A stretch of DNA of 64,000 nt from NCBI GenBank assembly GCA_902613275.1, contig CACMGM010000004.1, positions 1 to 64,000 on the forward strand. Direction: 5' to 3'. The notes below the pieces were generated by a model. It was not told the DNA's origin. It ran no database searches and saw nothing but the letters and a program-made list of their open reading frames with translations. Both the position numbers and the translations under genes were made by a program. This document shows, piece after piece, positions 38,027 through 46,413 of this stretch. Position 1 is the stretch's first letter. Each line of letters starts with the position of its first letter. The DNA comes from an uncultured Alphaproteobacteria bacterium (GTDB lineage: Bacteria; Pseudomonadota; Alphaproteobacteria; HIMB59; GCA-002718135).

Positions 38027-38925
38027 GTTTTAATATTGATATCAATCTGCCTAGTAGCAAAACCATAATAAACTACTGCTAACGTTATTATAAAACCTCC
38101 AATTATTACAGTTGTACTTGGCACTTCATTAATCCCAAAAATAGGAAGCCATACCCAAAGAACTCCCCCAACAACTTCCATTAAAGATAAAAGTGCTAGC
38201 TCAGCTGAGGGTAAATATTTTGCTCCAAGACTATAAAGTATCAAACCAGCTGCAACAATTAATCCATGAAGTATACTTAAATAATTATTTATTTCAGGCA
38301 TTAAAACAAAAGGTTTGAAAGAAAATCCTAAAACAAAGAATGCAAATAGTGCACAAAATATTCCAGCTAAAACAACTGTTGTAAATTTTGGCGTTTCAGG
38401 TTTCCATCTTATTGTTACAGTATACAAAGCAAAACCAGTTGCAGAAATAAATCCTATTATTGCTCCTAAAGCAGTTCCTGAAATACTATCATTAATAATC
38501 ATTACACAAACACCTATAAAAGCTACAACCATGGCAATTAATGTTGATCTTTTAAGTATTTCACCAAGAACAAAATAACCAACAATAGCGGCAATAAAAG
38601 GCATAGCTGCTAACATAAATAATGTAACGGCAGCTGTAGTCATAGTAATAGAAAAAATAAATCCTGTAAAAGCTGTAGCTAGGAATAATCCACCAAGTAT
38701 TGATGATGTTCCTATTTTGAGAAAATTTTTATAAAAAGCAAATCCTTCCCGAAAAAATAAATATATAACAAGAATAATTGAAATTGTTAAACCTCTATAA
38801 AATAAATATTGAAAAACATATTGATGGCCATCTACCATATATCTAACAGTCAACGCTCCAAAACTCCAAAAAATTCCAGCAAGAAAAACTACACAAAAGG
38901 CATATAGATAAGAATTTTGACTCAT
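38023..38925 (-). CDS. EamA/DMT superfamily transporter
   Basis: This 300-residue membrane protein has ten predicted helices in two repeated halves typical of EamA transporters (drug/metabolite superfamily), with [16 protein letters not shown] at the N-terminus, [17 protein letters not shown] closing the first half and [25 protein letters not shown] in the second. The exported or imported compound is unknown. It shares its stop with hemA (TTAA). It follows the lipoprotein and pentapeptide genes on the same strand. Confidence 0.88.
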   Translation of the reverse strand: MSQNSYLYAFCVVFLAGIFWSFGALTVRYMVDGHQYVFQYLFYRGLTISIILVIYLFFREGFAFYKNFLKIGTSSILGGLFLATAFTGFIFSITMTTAAVTLFMLAAMPFIAAIVGYFVLGEILKRSTLIAMVVAFIGVCVMIINDSISGTALGAIIGFISATGFALYTVTIRWKPETPKFTTVVLAGIFCALFAFFVLGFSFKPFVLMPEINNYLSILHGLIVAAGLILYSLGAKYLPSAELALLSLMEVVGGVLWVWLPIFGINEVPSTTVIIGGFIITLAVVYYGFATRQIDINIKT

Positions 38926-38971
38926 TGATTAAAGGTCAAATCATTAAATTTGATAAAAGTAAATTAATATT

Positions 38972-39133
38972 TTAGTTATTTATTTGAATAACCGTTTCTT
39001 TACTTCCTGTGATCTTAAAATTGACTTTGTTATCATCATTTTTTTGTATTTCAGATACAGCTGACATTTTACAACTAGCAATAAAAAGAAATAAAAAAAT
39101 TATTGGCAACTGCCTATAGAGCCAAGAGCACAT
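38972..39133 (-). CDS. small lipoprotein (53 residues), overlaps the pentapeptide gene
   Basis: This short reading frame begins MCSWLYRQLPIIFLFLF and carries a lipobox I-A-S-C ending at Cys21, then a 33-residue polar mature part starting CKMSAVSEIQKNDDN and ending with TVIQINN. The ATG at 39131-39133 lies inside the pentapeptide gene, 34 bases before that gene's end, in another frame, so translational coupling is likely. It fills what would otherwise be a gap of 170 bases before the EamA gene. No homologue is recognised. A TTG start at 39109 would give a shorter signal sequence. The lipobox is the main evidence. Confidence 0.5.
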   Translation of the reverse strand: MCSWLYRQLPIIFLFLFIASCKMSAVSEIQKNDDNKVNFKITGSKETVIQINN

Positions 39134-39603
39134 TTTTTACCGTCTATCCATATAGCATTCGACAAATTTGCCTCATCAAAAATTGCACCTGAAATATTAG
39201 CACCAAGTAGATTTGCCTCATACAAATTTGCACCTTTAAAAGTTGCTCCAAAAAGATTTGATCCTTCGAAGTTTACCTTAGCAAGATTTGCATTATCAAA
39301 ATTAGCATTATTGCAATTTGCACCCTGCAAGTTCGAAGCATATAAATTTGAGTTACTAAAATTTGAGAAAATAAAATTACCTATGGATAAATTTGAGTTG
39401 TTAAGTTGAGATTTTTCAAAATTTGATAAAGATAAATTAACTCCTGACATTTGAGAGTTTGCCAAACCAGTACCAGAAAGATCTAGATTTTCTATGAAAT
39501 TACAATTTGTCCAATCAACCTCATTTGCTGGTTGATCTTCACATGCAGCAAATACAGATAATGAGCTGAAGAAACTAATGATAAAGAAAATAAAGAATTT
39601 CAT
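39100..39603 (-). CDS. exported pentapeptide-repeat protein
   Basis: This 167-residue protein has a signal peptide (MKFFIFFIISFFSSLSVFA, cleaved before ACEDQ). The mature part is mostly pentapeptide repeats of the A(N/D)LxN type, for example LQGANCNNANFDNANLAKVNF and FKGANLYEANLLGANISGAIF, which fold into a right-handed quadrilateral helix. The paired cysteines near the start (CEDQ...WTNC) and in the tail (KKCALGSIGSCQ) suggest disulfides capping the helix, fitting a periplasmic location. No function can be assigned. It comes before the small lipoprotein gene, which starts inside it. Confidence 0.9.
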   Translation of the reverse strand: MKFFIFFIISFFSSLSVFAACEDQPANEVDWTNCNFIENLDLSGTGLANSQMSGVNLSLSNFEKSQLNNSNLSIGNFIFSNFSNSNLYASNLQGANCNNANFDNANLAKVNFEGSNLFGATFKGANLYEANLLGANISGAIFDEANLSNAIWIDGKKCALGSIGSCQ

Positions 39604-39644
39604 ATCAATTTCCTATGATCAGTTTATGTTAAATTTAAGGCAAA

Positions 39645-41495
39645 TTAGCGAGAAGTGAGTTTTAATTCAATCCTTCTATTTTGCTGTAAATCACTCTCGT
39701 TTTCTCCATCACTGATAGGATAAAACTCTCCATATCCTGCCGATGCCAATCTATTTGGTGGAAAACCAAGATCAAGAAGAAGTTTTAAGACTGTATTAGC
39801 TCTTGCTGAAGATAATTCCCAGTTAGATGGATATCTAATTGTCTGGATAGGTCTTTTGTCTGTGTGTCCTTCTACCATTATTATCCAATCAATATCTGTT
39901 GGAATCTCATTAGTAGTCTCTTTTAAAGTGAGACCAATTTCACTTAACTTTTCTTTACCAGATAGTTGTAAATCTGCTGAAGCAGAATCAAACAAAAGCT
40001 CTGATTCGAAAATAAATCTATCTCCAACAATTTTAATGTCTTTTCTATCACCTAGTATAGATTGTAATTTACCAAAAAACTCAGATCTATATTTTTGAAG
40101 TTCAAATACTTTAGATGTAAGGGCTTTGTTTAATTTTTCACCAAGCACATCTATTTCTAAATCTTTAATCAAAGCCTGAACTTCACTGGCTTCTAAAGCA
40201 CTATTAAGTAAAGCTATTTCTTTTTGCAAGGTATCAATTTGATTAGAGAGAATTTCAACCTGTTCTAATGTTTTTGAAGCCTGTATTTCCATTTTTTCAA
40301 TTTCTTCAAGTGATGTTTCTTTTTGTTCTTGATTATCTTCTTCTAATGAAACAATTTGATTTTGAAGAATTTCAAGTTTTTCAAGCTGTTGTTTTTGTTT
40401 ATCTTCTGACAAAGAAAGAACATTATTCAGTTCAGATATTTTACTTCGAAGATTAAAAATGGTGCTATCTTTCTGAATTAAATCTTTATTTAATCTTGCT
40501 AATTCTTCATTTTTAAATCTAATTGCTTCAAGTTGTTCATTAAGTGATGCATCTTTTAAACCAAGACTATCATTAATTTCTAAAAGATCATTCATTAGTT
40601 CTTGATATTGAGATATTTGACTTTGTAATTCTTCATCTCTTAACGATAATTCAATATTTGTCTTTTCTAATTCATCATTTAAACTTAGAAGTTTTTCATT
40701 TTGACTTTGTAATTCTTCATCTCTTAATGATAATTCAATATTTGATTTCTCTAACTCTTTATTTAAACTTAGTAGTTTCTCATTTTTATTTTTTATTGCC
40801 AATAATTGCTCTTCAATTCCTCCATCCTCTAAGCCCAAACTTTTGTTGATTGCAATTAAATTATTATTCTTTTCATTTAATTCTGTAATTGTAGCTTTAA
40901 GAGATTTCTCACTTTCTATTAGTTTGAAATTAGCATTATCTAATTCTTGATTAAGTATTTTAAGCTGATCAATCCTTGTTGCTAGCGCTTTATTAATCCT
41001 TTCCCCTAAACCTTCGGTTTCGAGTAAAGCAATTTCTTGTCCTTCATATGTTTCTAAAGCATTTGCAACTATTCTTAACTCTTTTAGAAGACTGCTAATT
41101 TGCTCTGATAAAGCTATAATATTTTGCTCTTGTACAAATATTTCTGATCGTTTTTTTGCTACATCTGTTTGTAATTGTTCACTTAATAGCTGTTCATCTT
41201 GTAAATTTAATTGAGTATCTTCAAGTTCTTTCTCAGTTTCTGAGAGTATTGAAAGAGCTTCCTCTTTATCTTTAGTTTCAATAACTAATATTTTTGAAAG
41301 TTCATTAATTTGTGATCTTAAATCTTGGAGTGCCTTATCTCTTCCGGATATAGCATCACTCAGATATATTTGCGAAACTGTAAAAACCATTAACACAAAG
41401 ATAATTACAATCAATAATGTAGCTAAAACATCTACAAAACCTGGCCAAATATTTGTTGTATCAGCAAGTCTATTTCTTAAAGACCTAGTAGACAT
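39645..41495 (-). CDS. MotB/OmpA-type protein with long periplasmic coiled coil
   Basis: This 616-residue protein has one N-terminal membrane helix with a MotB-like acidic residue (IWPGFVDVLATLLIVIIF, Asp22), a very long coiled coil (about residues 45-480), and a C-terminal OmpA-type peptidoglycan-binding domain (VEGHTDKRPI, NWELSSARANTVLKLL, GYGEFYPIS, NRRIELKL). The coiled coil includes a 28-residue unit repeated twice. With the MotA-like gene three bases upstream it forms a non-flagellar stator-like pair, probably a proton-driven envelope machine. No flagellar genes are in the window. The family is common in alphaproteobacteria and its role is poorly defined. Confidence 0.88.
   Translation of the reverse strand: MSTRSLRNRLADTTNIWPGFVDVLATLLIVIIFVLMVFTVSQIYLSDAISGRDKALQDLRSQINELSKILVIETKDKEEALSILSETEKELEDTQLNLQDEQLLSEQLQTDVAKKRSEIFVQEQNIIALSEQISSLLKELRIVANALETYEGQEIALLETEGLGERINKALATRIDQLKILNQELDNANFKLIESEKSLKATITELNEKNNNLIAINKSLGLEDGGIEEQLLAIKNKNEKLLSLNKELEKSNIELSLRDEELQSQNEKLLSLNDELEKTNIELSLRDEELQSQISQYQELMNDLLEINDSLGLKDASLNEQLEAIRFKNEELARLNKDLIQKDSTIFNLRSKISELNNVLSLSEDKQKQQLEKLEILQNQIVSLEEDNQEQKETSLEEIEKMEIQASKTLEQVEILSNQIDTLQKEIALLNSALEASEVQALIKDLEIDVLGEKLNKALTSKVFELQKYRSEFFGKLQSILGDRKDIKIVGDRFIFESELLFDSASADLQLSGKEKLSEIGLTLKETTNEIPTDIDWIIMVEGHTDKRPIQTIRYPSNWELSSARANTVLKLLLDLGFPPNRLASAGYGEFYPISDGENESDLQQNRRIELKLTSR
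40617..40784. repeat. two tandem 84-bp units within the coiled-coil gene
   Basis: Two adjacent near-identical 84-base units (for example TTGACTTTGTAATTCTTCAT at 40617 and again at 40701) encode a 28-residue, four-heptad block, NEKLLSLN(K/D)ELEK(S/T)NIELSLRDEELQSQ in two pieces. Differences are mostly silent or conservative. It looks like a recent in-frame duplication that lengthens the coiled coil without disturbing the heptads. Confidence 0.85.
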
Positions 41496-41497
41496 TA

Positions 41498-42523
41498 TTA
41501 TTTTTTAATTTTCTTTAATTCATTTTCAATATTCTGAAAATACTCTTTTATTTTTTTTGCTTCTAATATTCCATTTTTGCTTAAAGCCTCTGCCAAGTTG
41601 ATTAGAGTGGATTGAGTATTTAATTGTGAAGATAAGAAGTTTGATAATTGTTTATCAAGATTTGAGGAATTAGAATTAATTTTGTTAAGTATTTCATTAA
41701 ACTTATCTAAATTATTAGATATTTTTGTTTGATTCTCTGATGATTTTTTAAAAGCATTTAAAAGATTTTCTAAGTTATCATAAATTTTTTGAATTGCTTC
41801 ACCAGTTTGCTTATCTTCAACTCTAGAAAAATCTGGAGAAGAATTGTTATTAAGTATTTTTTCAAAATATTGACTAAATTTATTTTGAGCTTGTCCAAGA
41901 TTTAAATCAAGTAATCCTAATATTAAAGAACCAGCTAAACCTAATAAAGAACTGCTAAATGCAATACTCATACCTTCAAGTGGAGCATTTAATCCATCTT
42001 TAAGTGAGTTAAAAAAACCTGCAACATTTGTATCGTCTATACCTAAACCACTAATAACATTACCTACAGAACCAATTGTTTTAAGAAGGCCCCAAAAAGT
42101 TCCTAGTAGACCCAAAAAAACTAATAAGCCAACTAAGTAACGTGAAGTTTCTCTTATACTCACTAAAGTCATATCAGAGTTTTCAATTAATCTATTAATT
42201 GACGAACTTTTGAAAAAAAACTTTCCATCAAGATTTTTTAATTCAAGAGAAATATTTTTGTCTTGCCCTCTTAAAGTAGAGAATGCATCTATAGAATTTG
42301 TAATATTAAAGTTGGAGTAAGATATAAACTTGTAATTTAAGTTAATGAGATGAAAATAATTAAATCCAATACCAATTATTAAAGCTAATAAAATTATAAT
42401 GTTGATAAAGATATTTGATAAAAAAGCATTTTGTAAAACTGGGTATAATAAAACCACAATGACAAAAACAGCTACTAAAAATATCGAAGCTCTGATTATG
42501 TAATTGTTTAATGATTGTGCCAT
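41498..42523 (-). CDS. MotA/TolQ/ExbB-type proton channel protein
   Basis: This 341-residue membrane protein has two helices near the N-terminus and two more around residues 128-150 and 185-207. The latter carry the MotA/ExbB-type motifs GLLGTFWGLLKTIGSV and LEGMSIAFSSSLLGLAGSLI. A cytoplasmic C-terminal tail of about 120 residues is predicted to be coiled (NLENLLNAFKKSSENQTKISNNLDKF). It lies three bases before the MotB/OmpA-type gene and is expected to form the ion channel with it. The combination resembles stators and also the ZorA/ZorB pair of Zorya defence, but no Zorya effector genes are present. Confidence 0.87.
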   Translation of the reverse strand: MAQSLNNYIIRASIFLVAVFVIVVLLYPVLQNAFLSNIFINIIILLALIIGIGFNYFHLINLNYKFISYSNFNITNSIDAFSTLRGQDKNISLELKNLDGKFFFKSSSINRLIENSDMTLVSIRETSRYLVGLLVFLGLLGTFWGLLKTIGSVGNVISGLGIDDTNVAGFFNSLKDGLNAPLEGMSIAFSSSLLGLAGSLILGLLDLNLGQAQNKFSQYFEKILNNNSSPDFSRVEDKQTGEAIQKIYDNLENLLNAFKKSSENQTKISNNLDKFNEILNKINSNSSNLDKQLSNFLSSQLNTQSTLINLAEALSKNGILEAKKIKEYFQNIENELKKIKK

Positions 42524-42573
42524 ATTTAGAGGATTATATCACCTATCTTGGAAATTCAATAAATATAAACTGT

Positions 42574-43758
42574 TTAGTTGTAGATATAATTTCTTGTGAG
42601 AGGCAAATTGTTAATATTCTTTGCGATTTGTATTTGGAAAACAACATTACCCATATTTACAAAAGAATACTTACTTGACAAAAGATAAAACTCCCACATT
42701 CTAAAAAAGCGCTGATCAAACATTTTTATAATTTTATCTTTATTTTGGATAACATTTTGATACCATCGTGAAAGAGTATGAGCGTAATGAAGTCTTAATA
42801 CTTCAACATCAGTAACATTTATATTAAGTTTTTGTGTTTCTTTCATAATTTCAGATAGCGATGGAATATATCCACCTGGAAAAATATATTTTCGTATCCA
42901 GGGGCTTGTGGCAGTTGGTTTACCTCTTTGGCCAATTGAGTGTAAAAGAAAAACTCCGTTCTCTTTCAAAAGATCATCAGCTTTACCAAGGTATGTTTTA
43001 AAATATTTAACTCCAACATGTTCAAACATTCCTACAGATACTATACGATCATATTTTTCTGTTTCATTTCTATAATCTTGTAAAGCAAAAGTAACATTAT
43101 CACTTAAGCCTTCTTTTTGTGCACGTTCAGAGGCTGTTTTAAATTGATTTTCTGAAAGTGTAATTCCTTTGACTTTGGCTCCAGTAGATTTTGCTATTTC
43201 TATTGCCATACCACCCCAACCACATCCGATATCAAGAACACTCATGTTTTTATCAATTTGCAGTTTTCTGATTATGTGTTCTTTTTTATCTTTTTGAGCT
43301 TGTTCCAAACTAATGTTAGGATTGTGAAAATATGCACAAGAATACTGCATGTCTTTGTCTAAAAATAGTTTGTACAAATCTTCATTGATATCATAGTGGT
43401 GCGCAACATTATTTTTTGAATTAACAAGTTTATTAATTTGCTGAAGTTGCATAAAAAAAGAAGATAAGTATTCGTAAAATTTATAAAATTTATTGTTTGA
43501 AATAAAATCATCGTAACAATTAGTTATTAGATTAAGAAATTCTTCTATAGTTCCTTTTTCAACAACTAACTCTTCATTCATATAAGCTTCACCAATATGT
43601 AAATTAGGATTAAAAAAAAGTTTTCTCTCAATAGATTTGTTTTTTAATCTTATACAAACGTGTGGATTTGAATTTCCATATTTATAAATCTTGTCGTTAG
43701 AATCTATGATTTCTAATGTTCCGTCAAAGTTAAGTTTTTTCAGTACACTGAATAACAT
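42574..43758 (-). CDS. cfa: cyclopropane-fatty-acyl-phospholipid synthase family
   Basis: This 394-residue enzyme of the CFA synthase family transfers a methylene from S-adenosylmethionine to unsaturated acyl chains of membrane lipids. The SAM-binding motif VLDIGCGWGGMAIE is near residue 175. Other family parts are VAHHYDINEDLYKLFLDKDMQYSCAYF, VSVGMFEHVG and FPGGYIPSLSE. Length and order match the family. It is the only lipid-modifying gene nearby and stands as a single unit after the GcrA-like gene. Confidence 0.93.
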   Translation of the reverse strand: MLFSVLKKLNFDGTLEIIDSNDKIYKYGNSNPHVCIRLKNKSIERKLFFNPNLHIGEAYMNEELVVEKGTIEEFLNLITNCYDDFISNNKFYKFYEYLSSFFMQLQQINKLVNSKNNVAHHYDINEDLYKLFLDKDMQYSCAYFHNPNISLEQAQKDKKEHIIRKLQIDKNMSVLDIGCGWGGMAIEIAKSTGAKVKGITLSENQFKTASERAQKEGLSDNVTFALQDYRNETEKYDRIVSVGMFEHVGVKYFKTYLGKADDLLKENGVFLLHSIGQRGKPTATSPWIRKYIFPGGYIPSLSEIMKETQKLNINVTDVEVLRLHYAHTLSRWYQNVIQNKDKIIKMFDQRFFRMWEFYLLSSKYSFVNMGNVVFQIQIAKNINNLPLTRNYIYN

Positions 43759-43844
43759 TTCATTTTATTTTAAGAAAAACATCTCTTATGTCAATAACTC
43801 TAAATTATTAACATTTGATGAGAAAATAATTTGTAGAGATTGAC

Positions 43845-44069
43845 TTAAGCAGCAATGCGACGATTTTTTTGAGCTTCTTTTTCTTTTTTAAGCTCTTTTT
43901 CGTCAATATACGCAACATCGCAGTGACTCTGACAATAAGGCTTCCCAGCAACGGTATCAGCTTCACAAAAATGAAAATCTTTCTCTTGTGGATCTCCAAT
44001 TGGCCATTGGCAACTTGAGAAAGTGTGCATCACACTGTTTTGTTTAAAATATTTTTTTAATATAGACAT
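43845..44069 (-). CDS. GcrA-like mini-protein (C-terminal domain only)
   Basis: This is a 74-residue protein if started at the ATG at 44067-44069; the frame is open further upstream to 44153, but that part is an aromatic, low-complexity stretch without support. The core SCQWPIGDPQEKDFHFCEAD, then AGKPYCQSHCDVAYI closely resembles the C-terminal end of GcrA, the alphaproteobacterial cell-cycle regulator that binds sigma-70 and methylated DNA. The N-terminal helix-turn-helix of GcrA is missing. Five cysteines and two histidines in this block suggest a metal site. The tail is lysine-rich. Function is open. Confidence 0.72.
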   Translation of the reverse strand: MSILKKYFKQNSVMHTFSSCQWPIGDPQEKDFHFCEADTVAGKPYCQSHCDVAYIDEKELKKEKEAQKNRRIAA

Positions 44070-44222
44070 AATAATTTTTTTATTTCGAAATAGTTTATAT
44101 TTATGAAAAAACCAGTATTCAACATTAAATATAAAAAAGTTGTTAATTATCAATATGTTAGTATCTTAATCTTTTTGACCTACTATATGTTGATACATAA
44201 TTTATAAGAAAAACGAATCGGT

Positions 44223-44405
44223 TTATCGAAAAAATAAAATTATAAATAACAATGCCAAAAAAAACAGATAGGATTTGATCACAAAACTTTTAGTTAATTT
44301 GGATTTAGGAGGTTTTCTCAAATATATAAAGAAAACAATAGTACTCCAAAATAATAAAAGTATTACCCAGCCTGTTAAAAATGCGTAATAAAAATCGACA
44401 GACAT
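44223..44405 (-). CDS. small hypothetical membrane protein
   Basis: This 60-residue protein has two predicted membrane helices (about residues 8-28 and 42-58) joined by a basic loop (LRKPPKSKLTK). It lies 20 bases after msrA on the same strand and could be co-transcribed. I do not recognise it. Composition and the two-helix hairpin layout make a real gene likely, though the evidence is limited. Confidence 0.5.
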   Translation of the reverse strand: MSVDFYYAFLTGWVILLLFWSTIVFFIYLRKPPKSKLTKSFVIKSYLFFLALLFIILFFR

Positions 44406-44425
44406 AAGTTCCCTAAAGAATTAAT

Positions 44426-44887
44426 CTATATAGCGCAGTGTAAACCTGTTTTTTGGATATATTTTTGATGATATTCTTCAGCTTTATAGAATTCCTTAGC
44501 TTCTGATATTTCAGTGACAATATTTATTCCTTCACTTTTAGCATATTCATTTTTTGAATGAATAGACTTATTTTTTTGATCTTCGTTATAATAATATATC
44601 GCTGATCTATATTGTGTTCCAATATCAGGACCTTGTCTATTTAATGTTGTAGGATCATGACACTTCCAGAAAACCGTCAAAATATCTTCATAAGATATTT
44701 TAGAATTATCAAATTCAACTAAAACAACCTCAGTATGATTTGTATTTCCTTGGCAAACACTTTCATAAGAAGGATTAATAGTATCGCCTCCAGAATAACC
44801 AACTAAGGTATTTATTACGCCTGGAGTTTTACAAAATGTTTCTTCCACACCCCAGAAACAACCTGCGCCAAATAATGCTTTTTCCAT
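44426..44887 (-). CDS. msrA: peptide-methionine (S)-S-oxide reductase
   Basis: This 153-residue MsrA repairs oxidised methionine. The catalytic GAGCFWGVEE is at residues 7-16 with the nucleophilic cysteine at 10. GYSGGDTINPSYESVCQGNTNHTE, the FWKCHDPTTLNRQGPDIGTQYRS block, and EEYHQKYI toward the C-terminus complete the family. The C-terminal HCAI may hold a resolving cysteine. It is divergent from the Nudix gene by 40 bases. Confidence 0.96.
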   Translation of the reverse strand: MEKALFGAGCFWGVEETFCKTPGVINTLVGYSGGDTINPSYESVCQGNTNHTEVVLVEFDNSKISYEDILTVFWKCHDPTTLNRQGPDIGTQYRSAIYYYNEDQKNKSIHSKNEYAKSEGINIVTEISEAKEFYKAEEYHQKYIQKTGLHCAI

Positions 44888-44927
44888 ATTTATAAATATA
44901 TATGTAATATAAAATATATCAATTTTT

Positions 44928-45509
44928 ATGAGCCCAAAATTTAAAATTTTAGATAAAAAGAATATTCACAATGGTTTTTTTAAAATGAATGAAGTTACTC
45001 TTAAATACAAAAAATATGATGGAAATTGGAGTAATGAAATAAAAAGGGAGTTATTTGGTGGCGCACAAGTATCTGCAGTCTTACCATATGACCCTATAAA
45101 TAAAAAAATTGTTTTAATTCAACAGTTCAGACCAGGGACAATTTCTAAAGATAATCAAAATTATCTAGATGAAATAGTTGCGGGAATAATTGACTCTGGT
45201 GAAACTCCAGAAGATACCGCAAAAAGAGAATGCTTGGAAGAAACTGGATGTGAAATAAGTAATCTTTCATCTATACAAGGTTACTTTCCTGCACCAGGAT
45301 CATCCGAATCTTTTTATAATCTTTTTTTAGGCGAGGTAATTGCTCCAGATAAAGAAATTATAAGGGGTCTAGAGAATGAAAATGAGGATATATTAGTTAA
45401 AAGTTATAGTTTTGATGAGGTAAAAACAAAGATGAATAAAAAAGAAATTTTAAATGGACTTACACTTATAGCATTACAATGGTTTTTTTTAAATATTGAA
45501 CGGTCTTAA
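44928..45509 (+). CDS. Nudix hydrolase, ADP-ribose pyrophosphatase-like
   Basis: This 193-residue Nudix enzyme shows a complete Nudix box from Gly to Gly, GIIDSGETPEDTAKRE then CLEETGC, matching G-x5-E-x7-RE-x2-EE-xG. The preceding VLIQQFRPG and the loop GYFPAPGSSESFYNLFLGE are characteristic of the ADP-ribose pyrophosphatase (NudF) subgroup, which hydrolyses ADP-ribose to AMP and ribose 5-phosphate. It ends in a TTAA shared with the following convergent gene. Confidence 0.9.
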   Translation: MSPKFKILDKKNIHNGFFKMNEVTLKYKKYDGNWSNEIKRELFGGAQVSAVLPYDPINKKIVLIQQFRPGTISKDNQNYLDEIVAGIIDSGETPEDTAKRECLEETGCEISNLSSIQGYFPAPGSSESFYNLFLGEVIAPDKEIIRGLENENEDILVKSYSFDEVKTKMNKKEILNGLTLIALQWFFLNIERS

Positions 45510-45841
45510 GTTCCTATACCTCTTTCATAAGGTTGAACTAATTCTTTACATATTAAGTTCATATCTAAAGTCTCAACATTTTTATCTATAGTTTGGTATT
45601 CCTGACACTCATATAATTCATTATCTTTTTGAAGAACTGTAACAAATAAGATTATTGTTAAATCATTTCCAACTTCTATATCGCTTATAGCATAGCTCTT
45701 TACTTCAAATCCTTCGTTTATAAGATCTTTATAAGATTTCTCTGACTCTAGCCATTGATCTATATTTGGATTAGCTATTGAAAGGTTAGAAAAAAACAAA
45801 AATACAGAAAATAAAAAAATAGTTAGTTTTCTTTTAGCCAT
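45506..45841 (-). CDS. exported protein of unknown function
   Basis: This 111-residue protein has a signal peptide (KRKLTIFLFSVFLFFSNLSIA, cleaved before NPNID). The mature part of about 87 residues begins with a helix (DQWLESEKSYKDLINEGFEV) and continues as likely beta strands with two cysteines (LYECQEY, NLICKEL) that could form a disulfide. I do not recognise the family. It overlaps the peroxiredoxin gene upstream by 19 bases, so the two are probably translated together. Confidence 0.75.
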   Translation of the reverse strand: MAKRKLTIFLFSVFLFFSNLSIANPNIDQWLESEKSYKDLINEGFEVKSYAISDIEVGNDLTIILFVTVLQKDNELYECQEYQTIDKNVETLDMNLICKELVQPYERGIGT

Positions 45842-46365
45842 TGTAGAACTTCATTTATATGTTTGTTAGGAGGAAAAATAGGGTAGAATACTTTTTTAAC
45901 AATATTTTTTTCCACAATAAGAGTTAATCTTTTAAAATAAATTTTGTTTTCAATTTCAAAATGTGGCATTTTTAATGAATTGAGCAAAATATTTTCTGAA
46001 TCACTTAAAACATCATAAGGAATTACTAATCTATCTGTCATTTCCTTAATATAATCTATTGTTTGAGTTGATATTCCTATAGGCAGCGCATTGAGTTTGA
46101 TTAATTCTTCATAATTATCTCTAAAACTACAGGTCTCCACAGTACAGCCAATGGCGCCTGGAGTTTGATTCCAATTTTTAGGTAAACTTTCATTTGGATT
46201 ACCTGTCATAGGATAAAAATATAAAATTAAACGAAAAGTGTCAGATCTTTTTATTTTTAATAGATTTCCCTCTTGATTTTTAAGAGAAATATCCGGCAAA
46301 AACTTATTTAAAAGATGATCAGCTTTTCCATCATTTTGCGGTTTAGGAAATTTGCTATAATCCAT
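45823..46365 (-). CDS. peroxiredoxin (AhpC/TSA, PrxQ-like with insert)
   Basis: This 180-residue peroxiredoxin reduces peroxides through the peroxidatic Cys74 and a resolving Cys79 in GCTVETCSFRDNY, the C-x4-C arrangement of PrxQ/BCP types. Between the FYP strand and TPG there is an insert of about fifteen residues (MTGNPNESLPKNWNQ), a feature of one peroxiredoxin subgroup. I choose the ATG at 46363-46365; the longer frame would run into the divergent agmatinase gene and leave no promoter. It is first of a two-gene unit with the exported unknown protein. Confidence 0.88.
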   Translation of the reverse strand: MDYSKFPKPQNDGKADHLLNKFLPDISLKNQEGNLLKIKRSDTFRLILYFYPMTGNPNESLPKNWNQTPGAIGCTVETCSFRDNYEELIKLNALPIGISTQTIDYIKEMTDRLVIPYDVLSDSENILLNSLKMPHFEIENKIYFKRLTLIVEKNIVKKVFYPIFPPNKHINEVLQWLKEN

Positions 46366-46413
46366 ACTAATTTGTCTTGTATAATCCAATTCTATATACC
46401 ATAAGATAGTTTT

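Noticed and set aside
39645..42523. Zorya-type anti-phage system (ZorA/ZorB)
   Set aside because: The channel plus OmpA architecture matches, but no ZorC, ZorD or ZorE gene is next to the pair; neighbours are a CFA synthase and a pentapeptide protein. A housekeeping envelope pair is the simpler reading.
43808..43999. Open frame on the minus strand opposite in phase to the GcrA-like gene
   Set aside because: Lysine-rich low-complexity product with no domain; it is a shadow of the GcrA-like frame.
44070..44153. N-terminal extension of the GcrA-like protein
   Set aside because: The extra 28 residues are an aromatic, low-complexity stretch with no similarity to the GcrA helix-turn-helix, so the shorter start was used.
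44154..44222. Possible inverted repeat (TATCAATATG / TATGTTGATA) between the GcrA-like gene and the small membrane protein gene
   Set aside because: Arms match only imperfectly and the spacing is long; no support as terminator or operator.
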